NCBI RefSeq assembly: GCF_900186585.1
Contig: NZ_FYDD01000004.1
Location: forward strand, 806,001-870,000
DNA: 64,000 nucleotides
Direction of reading: 5' to 3'
DNA from: Massiliimalia timonensis
Lineage (GTDB): Bacteria > Bacillota > Clostridia > Oscillospirales > Ruminococcaceae
In this document: piece after piece, positions 8,280 to 16,862 of the stretch
Layout: each line of letters starts with the position of its first letter
How positions within the stretch are numbered: the first letter of the stretch is position 1
Program-made: the position numbers and the translations under genes
The notes under the pieces: model-generated
Database searches by the model: none
What the model was told of the DNA's origin: nothing
What the model saw: the letters and a program-made list of their open reading frames with translations, nothing else

Positions 8280-8999
8280 ATGAAGAAGCTGGAATTTGCC
8301 CAAACCGCAGATACCAATAAAAAGAAAAAAAGAGTTTTTTATACCGCATTGGGAATTTGTATTGTCGCGATCGGGATCGCTTTGTACATCGGCATCAGCC
8401 AAACGGTACAGCAGATCCACGAGGACCGTACGATCGACCTGAACAACGCCTCCTCCAAGGCCGTGGTTCAAGAGGATGATTACCCGGAACTGGAAGATGT
8501 CGACAAAACGCAAAGCGATGTTGCAGTAGAATCAAAACCAGAACCAAAAGAGGAAAGCAAACCGGAATCTACGGTCAGTACAGCAGCGAAACCAATCAGC
8601 TTTGCAATGCCGCTGGAAGGGGAAACTGTCAATGCGTTCAGCAATGGGGAACTGGTCAAATCAGAAACCTTGAAGGAATGGCGCACCCATGACGGGGTGG
8701 ACCTGAAAGCCGAAGCGAACAGCCCGGTCAAGGCAGTCTGTGACGGGACTGTAGAAGCAATTACCGAAGACCCGCTGTGGGGCATTACGGTAACGCTTTC
8801 CCACGACGGAGGCTATCAGAGCATTTACTGTGGATTAAAACCGAGCGTACCGGTGAAAAAAGGCGCTGAAGTAAAGGTGGGCGATATTGTTGGGTATGTT
8901 GGCAATACCGCAGAAATTGAGATCGCTGAGGACAGCCACCTGCATTTCGCAATGAAGAAAAATGATGAATGGATCGACCCGATGGGATTGATTAAGTAA
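8280..8999 (+). CDS. M23 (LytM) family peptidase, SpoIIQ-like
   Basis: Single-pass membrane protein of 239 residues with a C-terminal M23 zinc endopeptidase domain. One transmembrane helix (about residues 19-41) follows a short basic cytoplasmic N terminus; a charged, proline-containing linker (about 50-105) leads to the LytM domain (about 108-239). All zinc-ligand and catalytic positions are intact: His137 and Asp141 (HDGVD), His175, and His220-x-His222 (HLH). This architecture fits SpoIIQ, the forespore half of the engulfment channel; clostridial SpoIIQ keeps the active site while the Bacillus protein has lost it. The sigmaF-like promoter supports this. A housekeeping murein hydrolase remains possible. 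Confidence 0.8.
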   Translation: MKKLEFAQTADTNKKKKRVFYTALGICIVAIGIALYIGISQTVQQIHEDRTIDLNNASSKAVVQEDDYPELEDVDKTQSDVAVESKPEPKEESKPESTVSTAAKPISFAMPLEGETVNAFSNGELVKSETLKEWRTHDGVDLKAEANSPVKAVCDGTVEAITEDPLWGITVTLSHDGGYQSIYCGLKPSVPVKKGAEVKVGDIVGYVGNTAEIEIAEDSHLHFAMKKNDEWIDPMGLIK

Positions 9000-9000
9000 A

Positions 9001-9030
9001 AAAAAGGACGGAATATCCGTCCTTTTTTCT
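9001..9030 (+). terminator. Rho-independent terminator
   Basis: Stem GGACGG/CCGTCC extended by A-T pairs around a short AATAT loop, followed by six T residues, immediately after the peptidase stop codon. Confidence 0.88.
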
Positions 9031-9110
9031 TGGTTTCTTGAAAGAAATAGTTCGGTATGATATAGTAAAGATGAAAGATTATGGGTTTGTGTCTTTAAGG
9101 GGGCAGGACT

Positions 9111-9596
9111 ATGAAAAAAAGAAAGTCTACGGTACTCTCTGTATTGATTGGGCTGCCAATCATTTTGCTTGCGCTTTATTATATCGTTCCAATATTTATT
9201 AGTATGGGATTTTATCAGGAAGGGGTTCGATACAAAAATATTGATGTATATGAAGGACTCTTCGATTGCTTTGCCGGGACTTATTACTGGGATCGCGAGG
9301 AGATGACGGTCACGATTCCGGATAAATATCATGGGAAGCCGATCACTGCGTTGGGCGGCTATTTCGGCCCGGGTGTACCGACCCTATTTTTTGTTTCGCC
9401 ATCATTGCCGGAGGAAAAGGGCCTGACGCTTTTCATTGGGAAAAATATTTCGGAAATCAATGAAATAGAATGGGAAGACTTTGTCTGGGTGGAATGCTCG
9501 CCGGAAAACAAGACGTTTTATGCGGAGGATGGTGTTTTATATGCCCGCAAGGATGACAGTGTAGTTTTTGATCCGGATGATATAGAACATGATTAA
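9111..9596 (+). CDS. Membrane-anchored hypothetical protein
   Basis: 161 residues of unknown function. A basic N terminus (MKKRKST) followed by a hydrophobic helix (about residues 8-32) predicts a signal anchor, with the remainder outside the membrane. The segment VTIPDKYHGKPITALG (about residues 66-81) resembles one repeat unit of BspA-like leucine-rich-repeat surface proteins, but only a single unit is visible. The acidic C terminus carries no further motif. An AGGGGGCAGG-type ribosome region precedes the ATG. It stands alone between two terminators and may be a monocistronic surface protein. Confidence 0.7.
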   Translation: MKKRKSTVLSVLIGLPIILLALYYIVPIFISMGFYQEGVRYKNIDVYEGLFDCFAGTYYWDREEMTVTIPDKYHGKPITALGGYFGPGVPTLFFVSPSLPEEKGLTLFIGKNISEINEIEWEDFVWVECSPENKTFYAEDGVLYARKDDSVVFDPDDIEHD

Positions 9597-9660
9597 GTCA
9601 GCGTTCTTGGATTGCGGCCTGTGTGACTAATACAAAACGCAGATATATTTAAGAAAACAA

Positions 9661-9697
9661 AAAGGCGGAGGATAACGTGTCATCCTCCGCCTTTTTG
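9661..9697. terminator. Bidirectional terminator downstream of purD
   Basis: Perfect 10-bp stem (GGCGGAGGAT with its complement) around an 8-nt loop, A run on the left and T run on the right; ends the leftward purine operon at purD and the rightward membrane-protein gene. Confidence 0.92.
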
Positions 9698-9700
9698 TTT

Positions 9701-10975
9701 TTAAAGCCCGGCCTTTTTGCCAATATCGTGCCGGAAATGCATGTTATCAAAATGGATCGTTTCCACCGCTTCATAAGCTTTTTTCAAGGCCTCGTCCAAG
9801 GTGTCGCCCACTTGGGTAATGCCCAGAACACGCCCGCCGGCAGTGAGGAACCGGCCGTTTTCATATTTTGTGCCGGCATGGTAAACGACCGCTTTCCCGC
9901 TTTCCCCGTTTTCATCCAGCCCGGAGATGGGCAGCCCCGTTTCATATTTTTGCGGGTAACCACCGGAGGCCGCGACCACACAGGCCGCCGCTTTTTTCTT
10001 GGAAAAAACGACAGGTACTTCGCTTAACCGTTTGTCGGCGACTGCTTCAAAAATATCCAAAAGGTCGCTTTCCAAAAGCGGCAGAACGACCTGTGTTTCC
10101 GGGTCGCCGAACCTGCAGTTGTATTCGATCACTTTTGGGCCGTTTGGTGTGAGCATCAGCCCAAAGAAGATGCAGCCTTGGAAGGGACGCCCTTCTTTGT
10201 TGAGCGCCTCCATGGTCGGAACAAAAATGGTATCCATGCAGATTTTTGCAACTTCTTCCGTATAGCATGGGTTCGGCGCAATGGTTCCCATCCCGCCGGT
10301 GTTCAGGCCCTGATCACCGTCTAAGGCGCGTTTGTGATCCATGGAAGAAACCATTGGCACGATCGTTTTAGAATCGCAGAACGTTAAAACAGACACCTCT
10401 GGACCAGTTAAAAATTCTTCGATCACGACATGGTTTCCGCTTTCGCCGAAAATCTTGTCCTCCATGATCGAGTGGACGGCGTCTGCCGCCTGCTCAAAGC
10501 TTTCTGCAATAATAACGCCTTTTCCCAGCGCTAATCCGTCGGCTTTGACCACGGTTGGATAGGTGTTTTGCTGTTTGATGTATTCGATCGCCTGCTTGGG
10601 GTCGTCGAACACTTCATACTTAGCGGTTGGAATGCCGTATTTTTTCATCAGTTCTTTGGAATAAACCTTGCTGCCCTCGATCACTGCGGCCGCCTGGTTC
10701 GGTCCAAAGGTGCGCACGCCGATTTGATTTAGCGCATCCACCATTCCGGCTACTAAAGGATCATCCGGGGCAACCACTGCAAAGTCGATTTGTTTTTCCC
10801 GGCAGAGGGCGCACATTCCCTCAATATCGCAGGCCTTGACATTGACGCACTCTGCGTCCCTGGAGATACCTCCGTTGCCCGGCGCGGCATAAATTTTGAC
10901 AGCCTTTGGATTTTCTTTTAGCTTTTTGATGATGGCGTGCTCCCGTCCGCCGCCGCCGATCACTAAAATATTCAT
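9701..10975 (-). CDS. purD: Phosphoribosylamine-glycine ligase (GARS)
   Basis: ATP-dependent ligation of glycine to phosphoribosylamine, giving GAR, step two of de novo purine synthesis. The 424-residue protein opens with the N-domain signature ILVIGGGGREHAI, has the ATP-grasp region with KADGLALGKGV (about residues 145-155), and the family signature RFGDPETQV (about 290-298). Length is standard for monofunctional PurD. An AGGAGG ribosome site precedes the ATG by 7 nt. It is the last gene of the purE-C-F-M-N-O-H-D operon, 17 bp downstream of purH, and ends at a strong shared terminator. Confidence 0.96.
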   Translation of the reverse strand: MNILVIGGGGREHAIIKKLKENPKAVKIYAAPGNGGISRDAECVNVKACDIEGMCALCREKQIDFAVVAPDDPLVAGMVDALNQIGVRTFGPNQAAAVIEGSKVYSKELMKKYGIPTAKYEVFDDPKQAIEYIKQQNTYPTVVKADGLALGKGVIIAESFEQAADAVHSIMEDKIFGESGNHVVIEEFLTGPEVSVLTFCDSKTIVPMVSSMDHKRALDGDQGLNTGGMGTIAPNPCYTEEVAKICMDTIFVPTMEALNKEGRPFQGCIFFGLMLTPNGPKVIEYNCRFGDPETQVVLPLLESDLLDIFEAVADKRLSEVPVVFSKKKAAACVVAASGGYPQKYETGLPISGLDENGESGKAVVYHAGTKYENGRFLTAGGRVLGITQVGDTLDEALKKAYEAVETIHFDNMHFRHDIGKKAGL

Positions 10976-10992
10976 GGTGTAACCTCCTGAGA

Positions 10993-12168
10993 TTAGTGGT
11001 GGAACAGACGGATCCCGGTAAAGGCCATGGTGATGCCGTATTTGTTGCAGGTGTCAATCACATGGTCGTCGCGGATAGAGCCGCCCGGCTGCGCAATAAA
11101 TTCCACGCCGCTACGATGTGCCCGTTCAATATTGTCGCCGAATGGGAAGAACGCGTCAGAGCCAAGGGAAACGCCGCTCATCTGGCTAAGCCATTCTTTT
11201 TTCTCTTCCCGGGTCAGCGGTTCCGGCTGGCTAGTAAACATGAGCTGCCAGTTATCGTCGCCGATCACGTCTTCATAATCGTCCGAGATGTACACGTCAA
11301 TGGTGTTGTCGCGGTCAGGGCGGCGGATGTCCGCCTTAAACAGCAGGGCAAGGACTTTCGGATGTTGACGCAGGAACCAGATGTCCGCTTTGTTCCCGGC
11401 CAAACGGGTGCAATGGATGCGGGACTGCTGTCCGGCACCGATGCCGATAGCCTGTCCGTCCTTTGCATAGCAGACAGAATTGGACTGGGTGTATTTTAGG
11501 GTGATCAAAGAAATGATCAGGTCGCGTTTTGCTTCTTCAGTCAGGTTTTTTGTTTCGGTGACCAAATTGCCCAGCAGCTCGCCGTCGATTTTCAATTCGT
11601 TTCTGCCCTGTTCAAAGGTGATGCCAAAGCAGTCCTTGTGCTCGATCGGAGCAGGCTGATAAGCTTCATCAATTTTCACGATATTGTAGGTGCCCTTGCG
11701 CTTGGATTTCAGGATCTCCAGCGCTTCGTCGGTGTATCCCGGCGCAATGATCCCGTCGGAAACTTCCCGCTGGATCAGCAGGGCGGTTTCCTTGTCGCAG
11801 ATGTCGCTCAGCGCAATGAAATCCCCGTAAGAGGACATTCTGTCCGCACCGCGTGCCCGTGCGTAAGCGGTAGCGAGCGGGGAAAGGGTGAGGTCATCTA
11901 CAAAGTAGATCTTTTTCAGGGTATCGGACATCGGCACAGCCACCGCCGCGCCGGCCGGGCTGACGTGCTTAAAGGAAGCCGCCGCCGGAAGACCGGTTGC
12001 CTGTTTTAATTCTTTGACAAGCTGCCAGCTGTTAAAGGCGTCTAAGAAATTGATGTATCCCGGTTTCCCGTTCAGCACCTCGATTGGCAGTTCCCCCTCC
12101 TGCATAAATATGCGGGAAGGCTTTTGGTTGGGATTACAGCCATATTTTAAAGAAAGCTCTGTTGCCAT
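10993..12168 (-). CDS. purH: AICAR transformylase (PurH lacking the IMP cyclohydrolase domain)
   Basis: Transfers a formyl group from 10-formyl-tetrahydrofolate to AICAR, giving FAICAR. At 391 residues it corresponds only to the C-terminal transformylase part of the usual bifunctional PurH of about 510-530 residues; no N-terminal MGS-like cyclohydrolase domain is present. Motifs include LKYGCNPNQKPS at the N terminus, the active-site stretch ASFKHVSPAGAA (Lys-His), RTxG-like YARARGADRMSS, and YTQSNSVCYAKDGQAIGIGAGQQSR. The missing second activity is supplied by the PurO-type gene immediately upstream in the operon. Ribosome site AAAGGAG lies 8 nt before the ATG. Confidence 0.93.
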   Translation of the reverse strand: MATELSLKYGCNPNQKPSRIFMQEGELPIEVLNGKPGYINFLDAFNSWQLVKELKQATGLPAAASFKHVSPAGAAVAVPMSDTLKKIYFVDDLTLSPLATAYARARGADRMSSYGDFIALSDICDKETALLIQREVSDGIIAPGYTDEALEILKSKRKGTYNIVKIDEAYQPAPIEHKDCFGITFEQGRNELKIDGELLGNLVTETKNLTEEAKRDLIISLITLKYTQSNSVCYAKDGQAIGIGAGQQSRIHCTRLAGNKADIWFLRQHPKVLALLFKADIRRPDRDNTIDVYISDDYEDVIGDDNWQLMFTSQPEPLTREEKKEWLSQMSGVSLGSDAFFPFGDNIERAHRSGVEFIAQPGGSIRDDHVIDTCNKYGITMAFTGIRLFHH

Positions 12169-12193
12169 GAGTAACGCTCCTTTTCCGTTTTGC

Positions 12194-12910
12194 TTATTGG
12201 TTTTTGTTGATGATTCTGCTTTCTACCGCACCCGTTGTAAGGTCGATAAAGCGGGTAAACAAGGAAACCTTGTTTTCTTCATTTAAGCTATCCCAAATGA
12301 GGTTTGTGAACGCATCCAGATCATTGTCAGCAATCACAACGCCGGTCGGTTCGCCCTCATAGGATGGGATGGGGTTCCCATCGCAGACATAGGTGTGGAT
12401 AAAGTGACCTTCTCCAGCGACCGGCTGCGCGTATTCATAGAAAAAGCGCTGGGCGGAATCCGGATTGCTGTTGTTGCTTTTCAGGATAGAAAGCTGATAG
12501 GAAAACCCGCCGTCCGATACGGTGACAAGGCCGGAAATCCTTGGGGTAAAGTTCGGCGCGTCCGGTTCAAAGGTGCGGGTGCGCAAAGCATCCGCAAAGG
12601 TTTTCCCGTCTGCCATAAAATCATAAACCGTGTCGGTCTGGTCGCCGTTAGTTACAATGGTGTGGTTGTCTAAAACTCGGACCGGGGAATAGATAATTAA
12701 AGATGGGTCGGATAATTTTGCCGGGTCAAACGCTTGTGTGCGCAGTCCGCGCCCCTCGTATACAAAGACGCGATTTCTGGAATTTTCACTCCGTCCCATG
12801 ATAAAGTAAGCGATTGCGGCATGGTTTCCGTCGGGGGTAAGTCCTAAGATGATTCCGCGGCCCGGATAGGTATTGGAGGAGAGCTCCGGCTGGATCTCAA
12901 CAAATTTCAT
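12194..12910 (-). CDS. purO: IMP cyclohydrolase, PurO type
   Basis: Likely closes FAICAR to IMP, the last step of the pathway. The 238-residue product matches the PurO/IMP_cyclohyd family known first from archaea, with N-terminal YPGRGIILG, the GRSENSRNRVFV block (about residues 40-51), VTNGDQTDTVYDF and a C-terminal RIINKNQ tail. It lies 25 bp upstream of the AICAR transformylase-only purH, so the two together replace bifunctional PurH. An AAAGGA ribosome site precedes the ATG. The symbol purO is used by homology to the archaeal enzyme; activity here is inferred from family and context. Confidence 0.85.
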   Translation of the reverse strand: MKFVEIQPELSSNTYPGRGIILGLTPDGNHAAIAYFIMGRSENSRNRVFVYEGRGLRTQAFDPAKLSDPSLIIYSPVRVLDNHTIVTNGDQTDTVYDFMADGKTFADALRTRTFEPDAPNFTPRISGLVTVSDGGFSYQLSILKSNNSNPDSAQRFFYEYAQPVAGEGHFIHTYVCDGNPIPSYEGEPTGVVIADNDLDAFTNLIWDSLNEENKVSLFTRFIDLTTGAVESRIINKNQ

Positions 12911-12925
12911 AAAGTCAAATCCTTT

Positions 12926-13552
12926 CTAGTCCGTAATAGATACTTTCTGGTCGGTTACTTTTATTTTCCCTTCGCAGAACAGGGAAACCGCTTTCGGCAG
13001 GATTTCCCATTCCGCTTCTTCCATCACTCTGCGCTGCAGGGTTTCGGGGGTGTCGTTGTCCTTTACCGCCACTGCCTTTTGCAGGATGATCGGCCCGCCG
13101 TCACAGACAGCCGTTACAAAGTGAACCGTCGCGCCGGTCAGCTTGACCCCTTTTTGCAGTGCGGCCTCGTGGACGTGAAGCCCGTAAAACCCTTTTCCGC
13201 AGAAGCTGGGGATTAGGGCAGGGTGGACGTTCATCATTTTATTGGGATAGGCGTTGCATACGCTTTCATCCAAAATCGTCATAAATCCGGCATATACCAC
13301 CAGATCTGCCTCTTGCTCCTGCAAAGTGTGCAGGACCGCTTGGCTGTACGAAGCAACGTCCGGATATTCCTTGCGGTTTAATACCACCGTGGCGATACCG
13401 TGCTGTTTCGCGCGTTCCAGCGCGTAGGCGGACGGATTGGAGGAGATCACGCAGCTGATTTTGCCATTTTTTATAATTCCGGCTTCCTGCGCGTCGATCA
13501 GCGCCTGAAGATTGGTCCCGCCGCCCGATACTAAGACAACGATCTTTAGCAT
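12926..13552 (-). CDS. purN: Phosphoribosylglycinamide formyltransferase (GAR transformylase)
   Basis: 10-formyl-tetrahydrofolate-dependent formylation of GAR to FGAR, third step of purine synthesis. The 208-residue protein has the N-terminal phosphate loop [13 protein letters not shown], the folate/catalytic region around Asn-His-Asp ([12 protein letters not shown] with His and GATVHFV), and a C-terminal DGGPI loop. Length is normal. The start codon overlaps the purM stop codon by 7 nt, which implies translational coupling. Third biosynthetic step enzyme in its expected place among pur genes on the same strand. Confidence 0.95.
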   Translation of the reverse strand: MLKIVVLVSGGGTNLQALIDAQEAGIIKNGKISCVISSNPSAYALERAKQHGIATVVLNRKEYPDVASYSQAVLHTLQEQEADLVVYAGFMTILDESVCNAYPNKMMNVHPALIPSFCGKGFYGLHVHEAALQKGVKLTGATVHFVTAVCDGGPIILQKAVAVKDNDTPETLQRRVMEEAEWEILPKAVSLFCEGKIKVTDQKVSITD

Positions 13553-14580
13553 ATTTCGACCCCGTTTTCTCCGTTTACCAACTCCCCGATCACATAAGCG
13601 TCTTCACCGGAGGCTTTCAGGCTGGCAAGCGCCTGGTCAGCGAATTCCGGGGATACGGATACGATCATACCGACGCCCATGTTGAAGGTATTAAACATGT
13701 CGCGTTCCGGGATATTGCCGGTTTTCATGATATGCTCGAAGATCGGCAGAACACGGACAGCGCTGCGGTCGATCTTCGCAGAGAGGTGTTTCGGGATAGA
13801 CCGCGGGATATTTTCATAAAATCCGCCGCCGGTGATGTGGGAAATCGCGTGGACCTCTACGTCTTCCAGCAGTTTCAGGATCGGTTTTACATAAATTTTA
13901 GTCGGGGTGAGCAGAGTGTCGCCTAAGGAAGCGCCCAGTTCCGGCACTACAGTTTTCAGGTCGGCGTGCTCTACGTCAAACACTTTACGCACCAGGCTGA
14001 ACCCGTTGGAGTGTACCCCACTGGAGGGAAGCGCGATCAGAACGTCGCCGGCTTTTTGATATTCCGGATGAAGAACTTTTTCCTTGTCCACTACGCCAAC
14101 AGAGAACCCAGCCAGATCGTATTCATCAACCGGGTAGAAACCGGGCATTTCCGCGGTTTCTCCGCCGATCAGCGCCGCGCCTGCCTGCACACAGCCCTCT
14201 GCCACACCGGAAACGATGTCAGCTACTTTTTCCGGGATGTTTTTGCCCAGTGCGATGTAATCGAGGAAAAACAAAGGCTTCGCCCCGCAGCAAATAATAT
14301 CGTTGACGCACATCGCAACACAATCGATCCCAACAGTGTTGTGCTTATCCATCAAAAAGGCAAGCTTTAATTTGGTGCCTACGCCGTCTGTGCCGGAAAC
14401 CAGTACTGGCTTTTGGATCCCGGTCAGATCCAGTTCAAACAGGCCGCCGAAGCCGCCAAGCCCGGATAAAGCGCCCTTGGTCATGGTTTTTGCAACGTGC
14501 ATTTTCATCAGTTCTACTGCTTTGTAACCGGCGGTAACATCAACGCCGGCTTCTTTATAGCTTTCGCTGAAGCTTTTCAT
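13546..14580 (-). CDS. purM: Phosphoribosylformylglycinamidine cyclo-ligase (AIR synthetase)
   Basis: ATP-dependent cyclization of FGAM to AIR. The 344-residue protein shows the PurM/ThiL-type features: [15 protein letters not shown] near residue 57-71, the substrate/ATP block [21 protein letters not shown] and the C-terminal [10 protein letters not shown] and NTFNMGVGM signatures. Length matches the family. A ribosome site AAAGGATGACG precedes the ATG. Located between purF and purN in the operon. Its substrate FGAM must come from a PurL encoded outside this window, because no purL, purQ or purS is present here. Confidence 0.96.
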   Translation of the reverse strand: MKSFSESYKEAGVDVTAGYKAVELMKMHVAKTMTKGALSGLGGFGGLFELDLTGIQKPVLVSGTDGVGTKLKLAFLMDKHNTVGIDCVAMCVNDIICCGAKPLFFLDYIALGKNIPEKVADIVSGVAEGCVQAGAALIGGETAEMPGFYPVDEYDLAGFSVGVVDKEKVLHPEYQKAGDVLIALPSSGVHSNGFSLVRKVFDVEHADLKTVVPELGASLGDTLLTPTKIYVKPILKLLEDVEVHAISHITGGGFYENIPRSIPKHLSAKIDRSAVRVLPIFEHIMKTGNIPERDMFNTFNMGVGMIVSVSPEFADQALASLKASGEDAYVIGELVNGENGVEIC

Positions 14581-14616
14581 ATCGTCATCCTTTCTGATCT
14601 ATTAAGATCTTAACCA

Positions 14617-16029
14617 CTATTCTTTTCCGTTCCAGCAATAAGTGCAGACATCTTCCGGATCAATGCCGATCGAATCGAGCATTCCCTGCAAGGATTGGTA
14701 GCGCAGGGAGGTAAAATTCAGCTTTTCACAGATTTTTTCGATCATCTGGTGGTATTTTGGGCAGGAAAAATCGCTGTACTGCTGTACCGTTTCTTCCGAA
14801 ACATCTTCCGTGCCTTCCAGCTCCGCGATGGTACGACGGGTGATCAGATCCATTTCAGAGGTGGAACGGGAGAAATTCAAATACTTGCAGCCATACATGA
14901 TCGGTGGACATGCGGAACGGATATGTACCTCTTTTGCACCGCTTTCATATAAAAATTCAACCGTTTCCCGCATTTGGGTTCCCCGGACGATAGAATCGTC
15001 GATAAACAAAAGCTTTTTGTCCCGAATCAGGGAATCGACTGGGATCAGCTTCATATGCGCGATTTGATTGCGCATAGACTGCTTCGGCGGCATAAAGCTT
15101 CTGGGCCAGGTAGGAGTATATTTGATAAACGGCCGCGCGAACGGGATCCCAGACTGGTTGGCATAGCCGATCGCATGGGCGACCCCGGAATCAGGTACGC
15201 CGGCGACGGAATCGATATTGACTTCAATATCGTCTTTGGCAAGGATCTCCCCGCAGCGATAGCGCATCTGCTCTACATCTACGCCCTCATAGCAGGAGGT
15301 CGGATAGCCGTAATAAGTCCAAAGGAACGCGCATACCTTTTTCTTTTTGTGGGGCGGCATTTTGATCGTTACACCATCCGGGGTGATGAATACGATCTCA
15401 CCGGCACCCAGTTCCCGTTCCGGACGATAGCCGAGGTTTAAAAAGGCAAAGGACTCAAAGGAGGCGCAGAAAGCGCCTTCTTTCTGCCCAAGGATCATCG
15501 GGGTGCGTCCCATACGGTCACGCGCCGCATAAAGCCCGTCCTGTGTCAGCAACAGCAGGGTCATGGAGCCATCGATCATATCCTGCGCATAGCGGATCCC
15601 TTCTTCCAGGGTATCCTTCTGGTTGATCAGGGAAGCGACCAGCTCTGTCGCATTGATGCGTTCTCCGCTCATCTCCAGAAAATGGGACATCCCATTTTTG
15701 AAAGCCTGCTCCAGCAATTCTTTTTCATTGTTGATCCTGCCCACTGTGGTAATAGCATAGCTGCCCAAATGGGAACGGACGATCAAAGGCTGGGGTTCAT
15801 TGTCACTGATACAGCCGATCCCCATACAGCCGTTCATCTCTAAGATATCCCGCTCAAATTTTGTACGGAACGGGGAATTTTCAATATTGTGGATCGCGCG
15901 TTCAAAGCCTTTGCCGGTATACATTGCCATGCCGCCGCGCCGGGTCCCCAGATGGGAGTGGTAGTCTGTTCCAAAAAAGACGTCCATAACACAGTCCGTT
16001 TTAGAAACAGCCCCAAAAATTCCACCCAT
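14617..16029 (-). CDS. purF: PurF-like amidophosphoribosyltransferase lacking the catalytic N-terminal Cys
   Basis: Expected to make phosphoribosylamine from PRPP, step one of purine synthesis. The C-terminal phosphoribosyltransferase domain carries the PRPP loop LLFIDDSIVRGTQ (about residues 338-350) and DSGVAHAIGYA. The N-terminal class-II glutaminase domain is divergent: canonical PurF starts M-C-G after which Cys1 is the nucleophile, but here it reads M-G-G-I-F-G (codon GGT at 16024-16026), and the usual GHxRYST and HNGNL blocks are also absent. No in-frame alternative start restores the Cys. Glutaminase activity therefore looks lost; it may use ammonia or a partner. Located centrally in the pur operon; 470 residues. 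Confidence 0.85.
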   Translation of the reverse strand: MGGIFGAVSKTDCVMDVFFGTDYHSHLGTRRGGMAMYTGKGFERAIHNIENSPFRTKFERDILEMNGCMGIGCISDNEPQPLIVRSHLGSYAITTVGRINNEKELLEQAFKNGMSHFLEMSGERINATELVASLINQKDTLEEGIRYAQDMIDGSMTLLLLTQDGLYAARDRMGRTPMILGQKEGAFCASFESFAFLNLGYRPERELGAGEIVFITPDGVTIKMPPHKKKKVCAFLWTYYGYPTSCYEGVDVEQMRYRCGEILAKDDIEVNIDSVAGVPDSGVAHAIGYANQSGIPFARPFIKYTPTWPRSFMPPKQSMRNQIAHMKLIPVDSLIRDKKLLFIDDSIVRGTQMRETVEFLYESGAKEVHIRSACPPIMYGCKYLNFSRSTSEMDLITRRTIAELEGTEDVSEETVQQYSDFSCPKYHQMIEKICEKLNFTSLRYQSLQGMLDSIGIDPEDVCTYCWNGKE

Positions 16030-16071
16030 GATAACACATCCTTCTTCTTACTCTTTTGTGCTTCGAAAACA

Positions 16072-16108
16072 GGAAGAGGGCAGCAGGGATTTGCTGCCCA
16101 GATCTTCC
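16072..16108 (-). terminator. Strong hairpin between purC and purF
   Basis: On the minus strand GGAAGA-tct-GGGCAGCA pairs with TGCTGCCC-TCTTCC, followed by TGTTTT. It lies in the 90-nt purC-purF gap and could attenuate or process the polycistronic transcript. The T tract is short, so full termination is doubtful. Confidence 0.5.
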
Positions 16109-16119
16109 GAAAAGGTTTA

Positions 16120-16830
16120 TTATTCGCCCATTAAGCGTTTCATAACTTCTTTGTAAGCGTCCTCTTCGCCGCCCATATCTCGTCTGAAACGGTCTTTGTC
16201 CAGTTTTTCGTGGGTCACAGTATCCCAGAAGCGGCAGGTATCCGGAGAAATTTCATCAGCCAGAACGATAGTGCCGTCGCTGAGTTTTCCAAATTCCAGT
16301 TTGAAGTCGATCAGCTGGATATTTACTTCTTTTAAGTAAGCAGAGAGGACTTCGTTTACCTTCAGCGCATATTTAGCGATCAGGTCTAACTCTTCCTTGG
16401 TGCACCATTCCATAGCAAGGATATGGTATTCATTTACCATTGGGTCGCCAAGCGCGTCGTCCTTATAGCAGTATTCCAGCACGGTCTTTTTCATTGGGGT
16501 GCCTTCCGGCAGGCCGATGCGTTTGGAAAGAGAGCCAGCCGCAATGTTTCTGACGATTACTTCCAGCGGAACAATCGTCACTTTCTTTACAATGGTTTCG
16601 CGGTCAGAGATCTCTTCTACCAGATGGGTCGGAACGCCTTCCTTTTCCAGCATTTTCATCAGGTGGTTGGTGACGCGGTTGTTGATGATCCCCTTGTCGT
16701 GGATGGTGCCTTTTTTCGCGCCGTTTCCAGCGGTGGCATCATCCTTGTAATCCACGATCAATAATTCCGGATCTTCTGTGGTCCATACTTTTTTTGCCTT
16801 TCCTTCATACAACTGGGTTACTTTGTTCAT
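16120..16830 (-). CDS. purC: SAICAR synthetase
   Basis: ATP-dependent joining of aspartate to CAIR, giving SAICAR. The 236-residue protein begins with the family hallmark LYEGKAKKVW, has DDATAGNGAKKG (about residues 33-44), EVIVRNIAAGSLSKR and the C-terminal IVLADEISPDTCRFWD signature. Length is typical of bacterial PurC. Start chosen at the ATG at 16830: AGGAGG lies 8 nt before it, whereas an in-frame ATG two codons upstream sits almost on the ribosome site. Second gene of the pur operon, 32 bp downstream of purE. Confidence 0.95.
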   Translation of the reverse strand: MNKVTQLYEGKAKKVWTTEDPELLIVDYKDDATAGNGAKKGTIHDKGIINNRVTNHLMKMLEKEGVPTHLVEEISDRETIVKKVTIVPLEVIVRNIAAGSLSKRIGLPEGTPMKKTVLEYCYKDDALGDPMVNEYHILAMEWCTKEELDLIAKYALKVNEVLSAYLKEVNIQLIDFKLEFGKLSDGTIVLADEISPDTCRFWDTVTHEKLDKDRFRRDMGGEEDAYKEVMKRLMGE

Positions 16831-16862
16831 TGTCATTTCCTCCTTGTTTTCCCTCTATCCTT

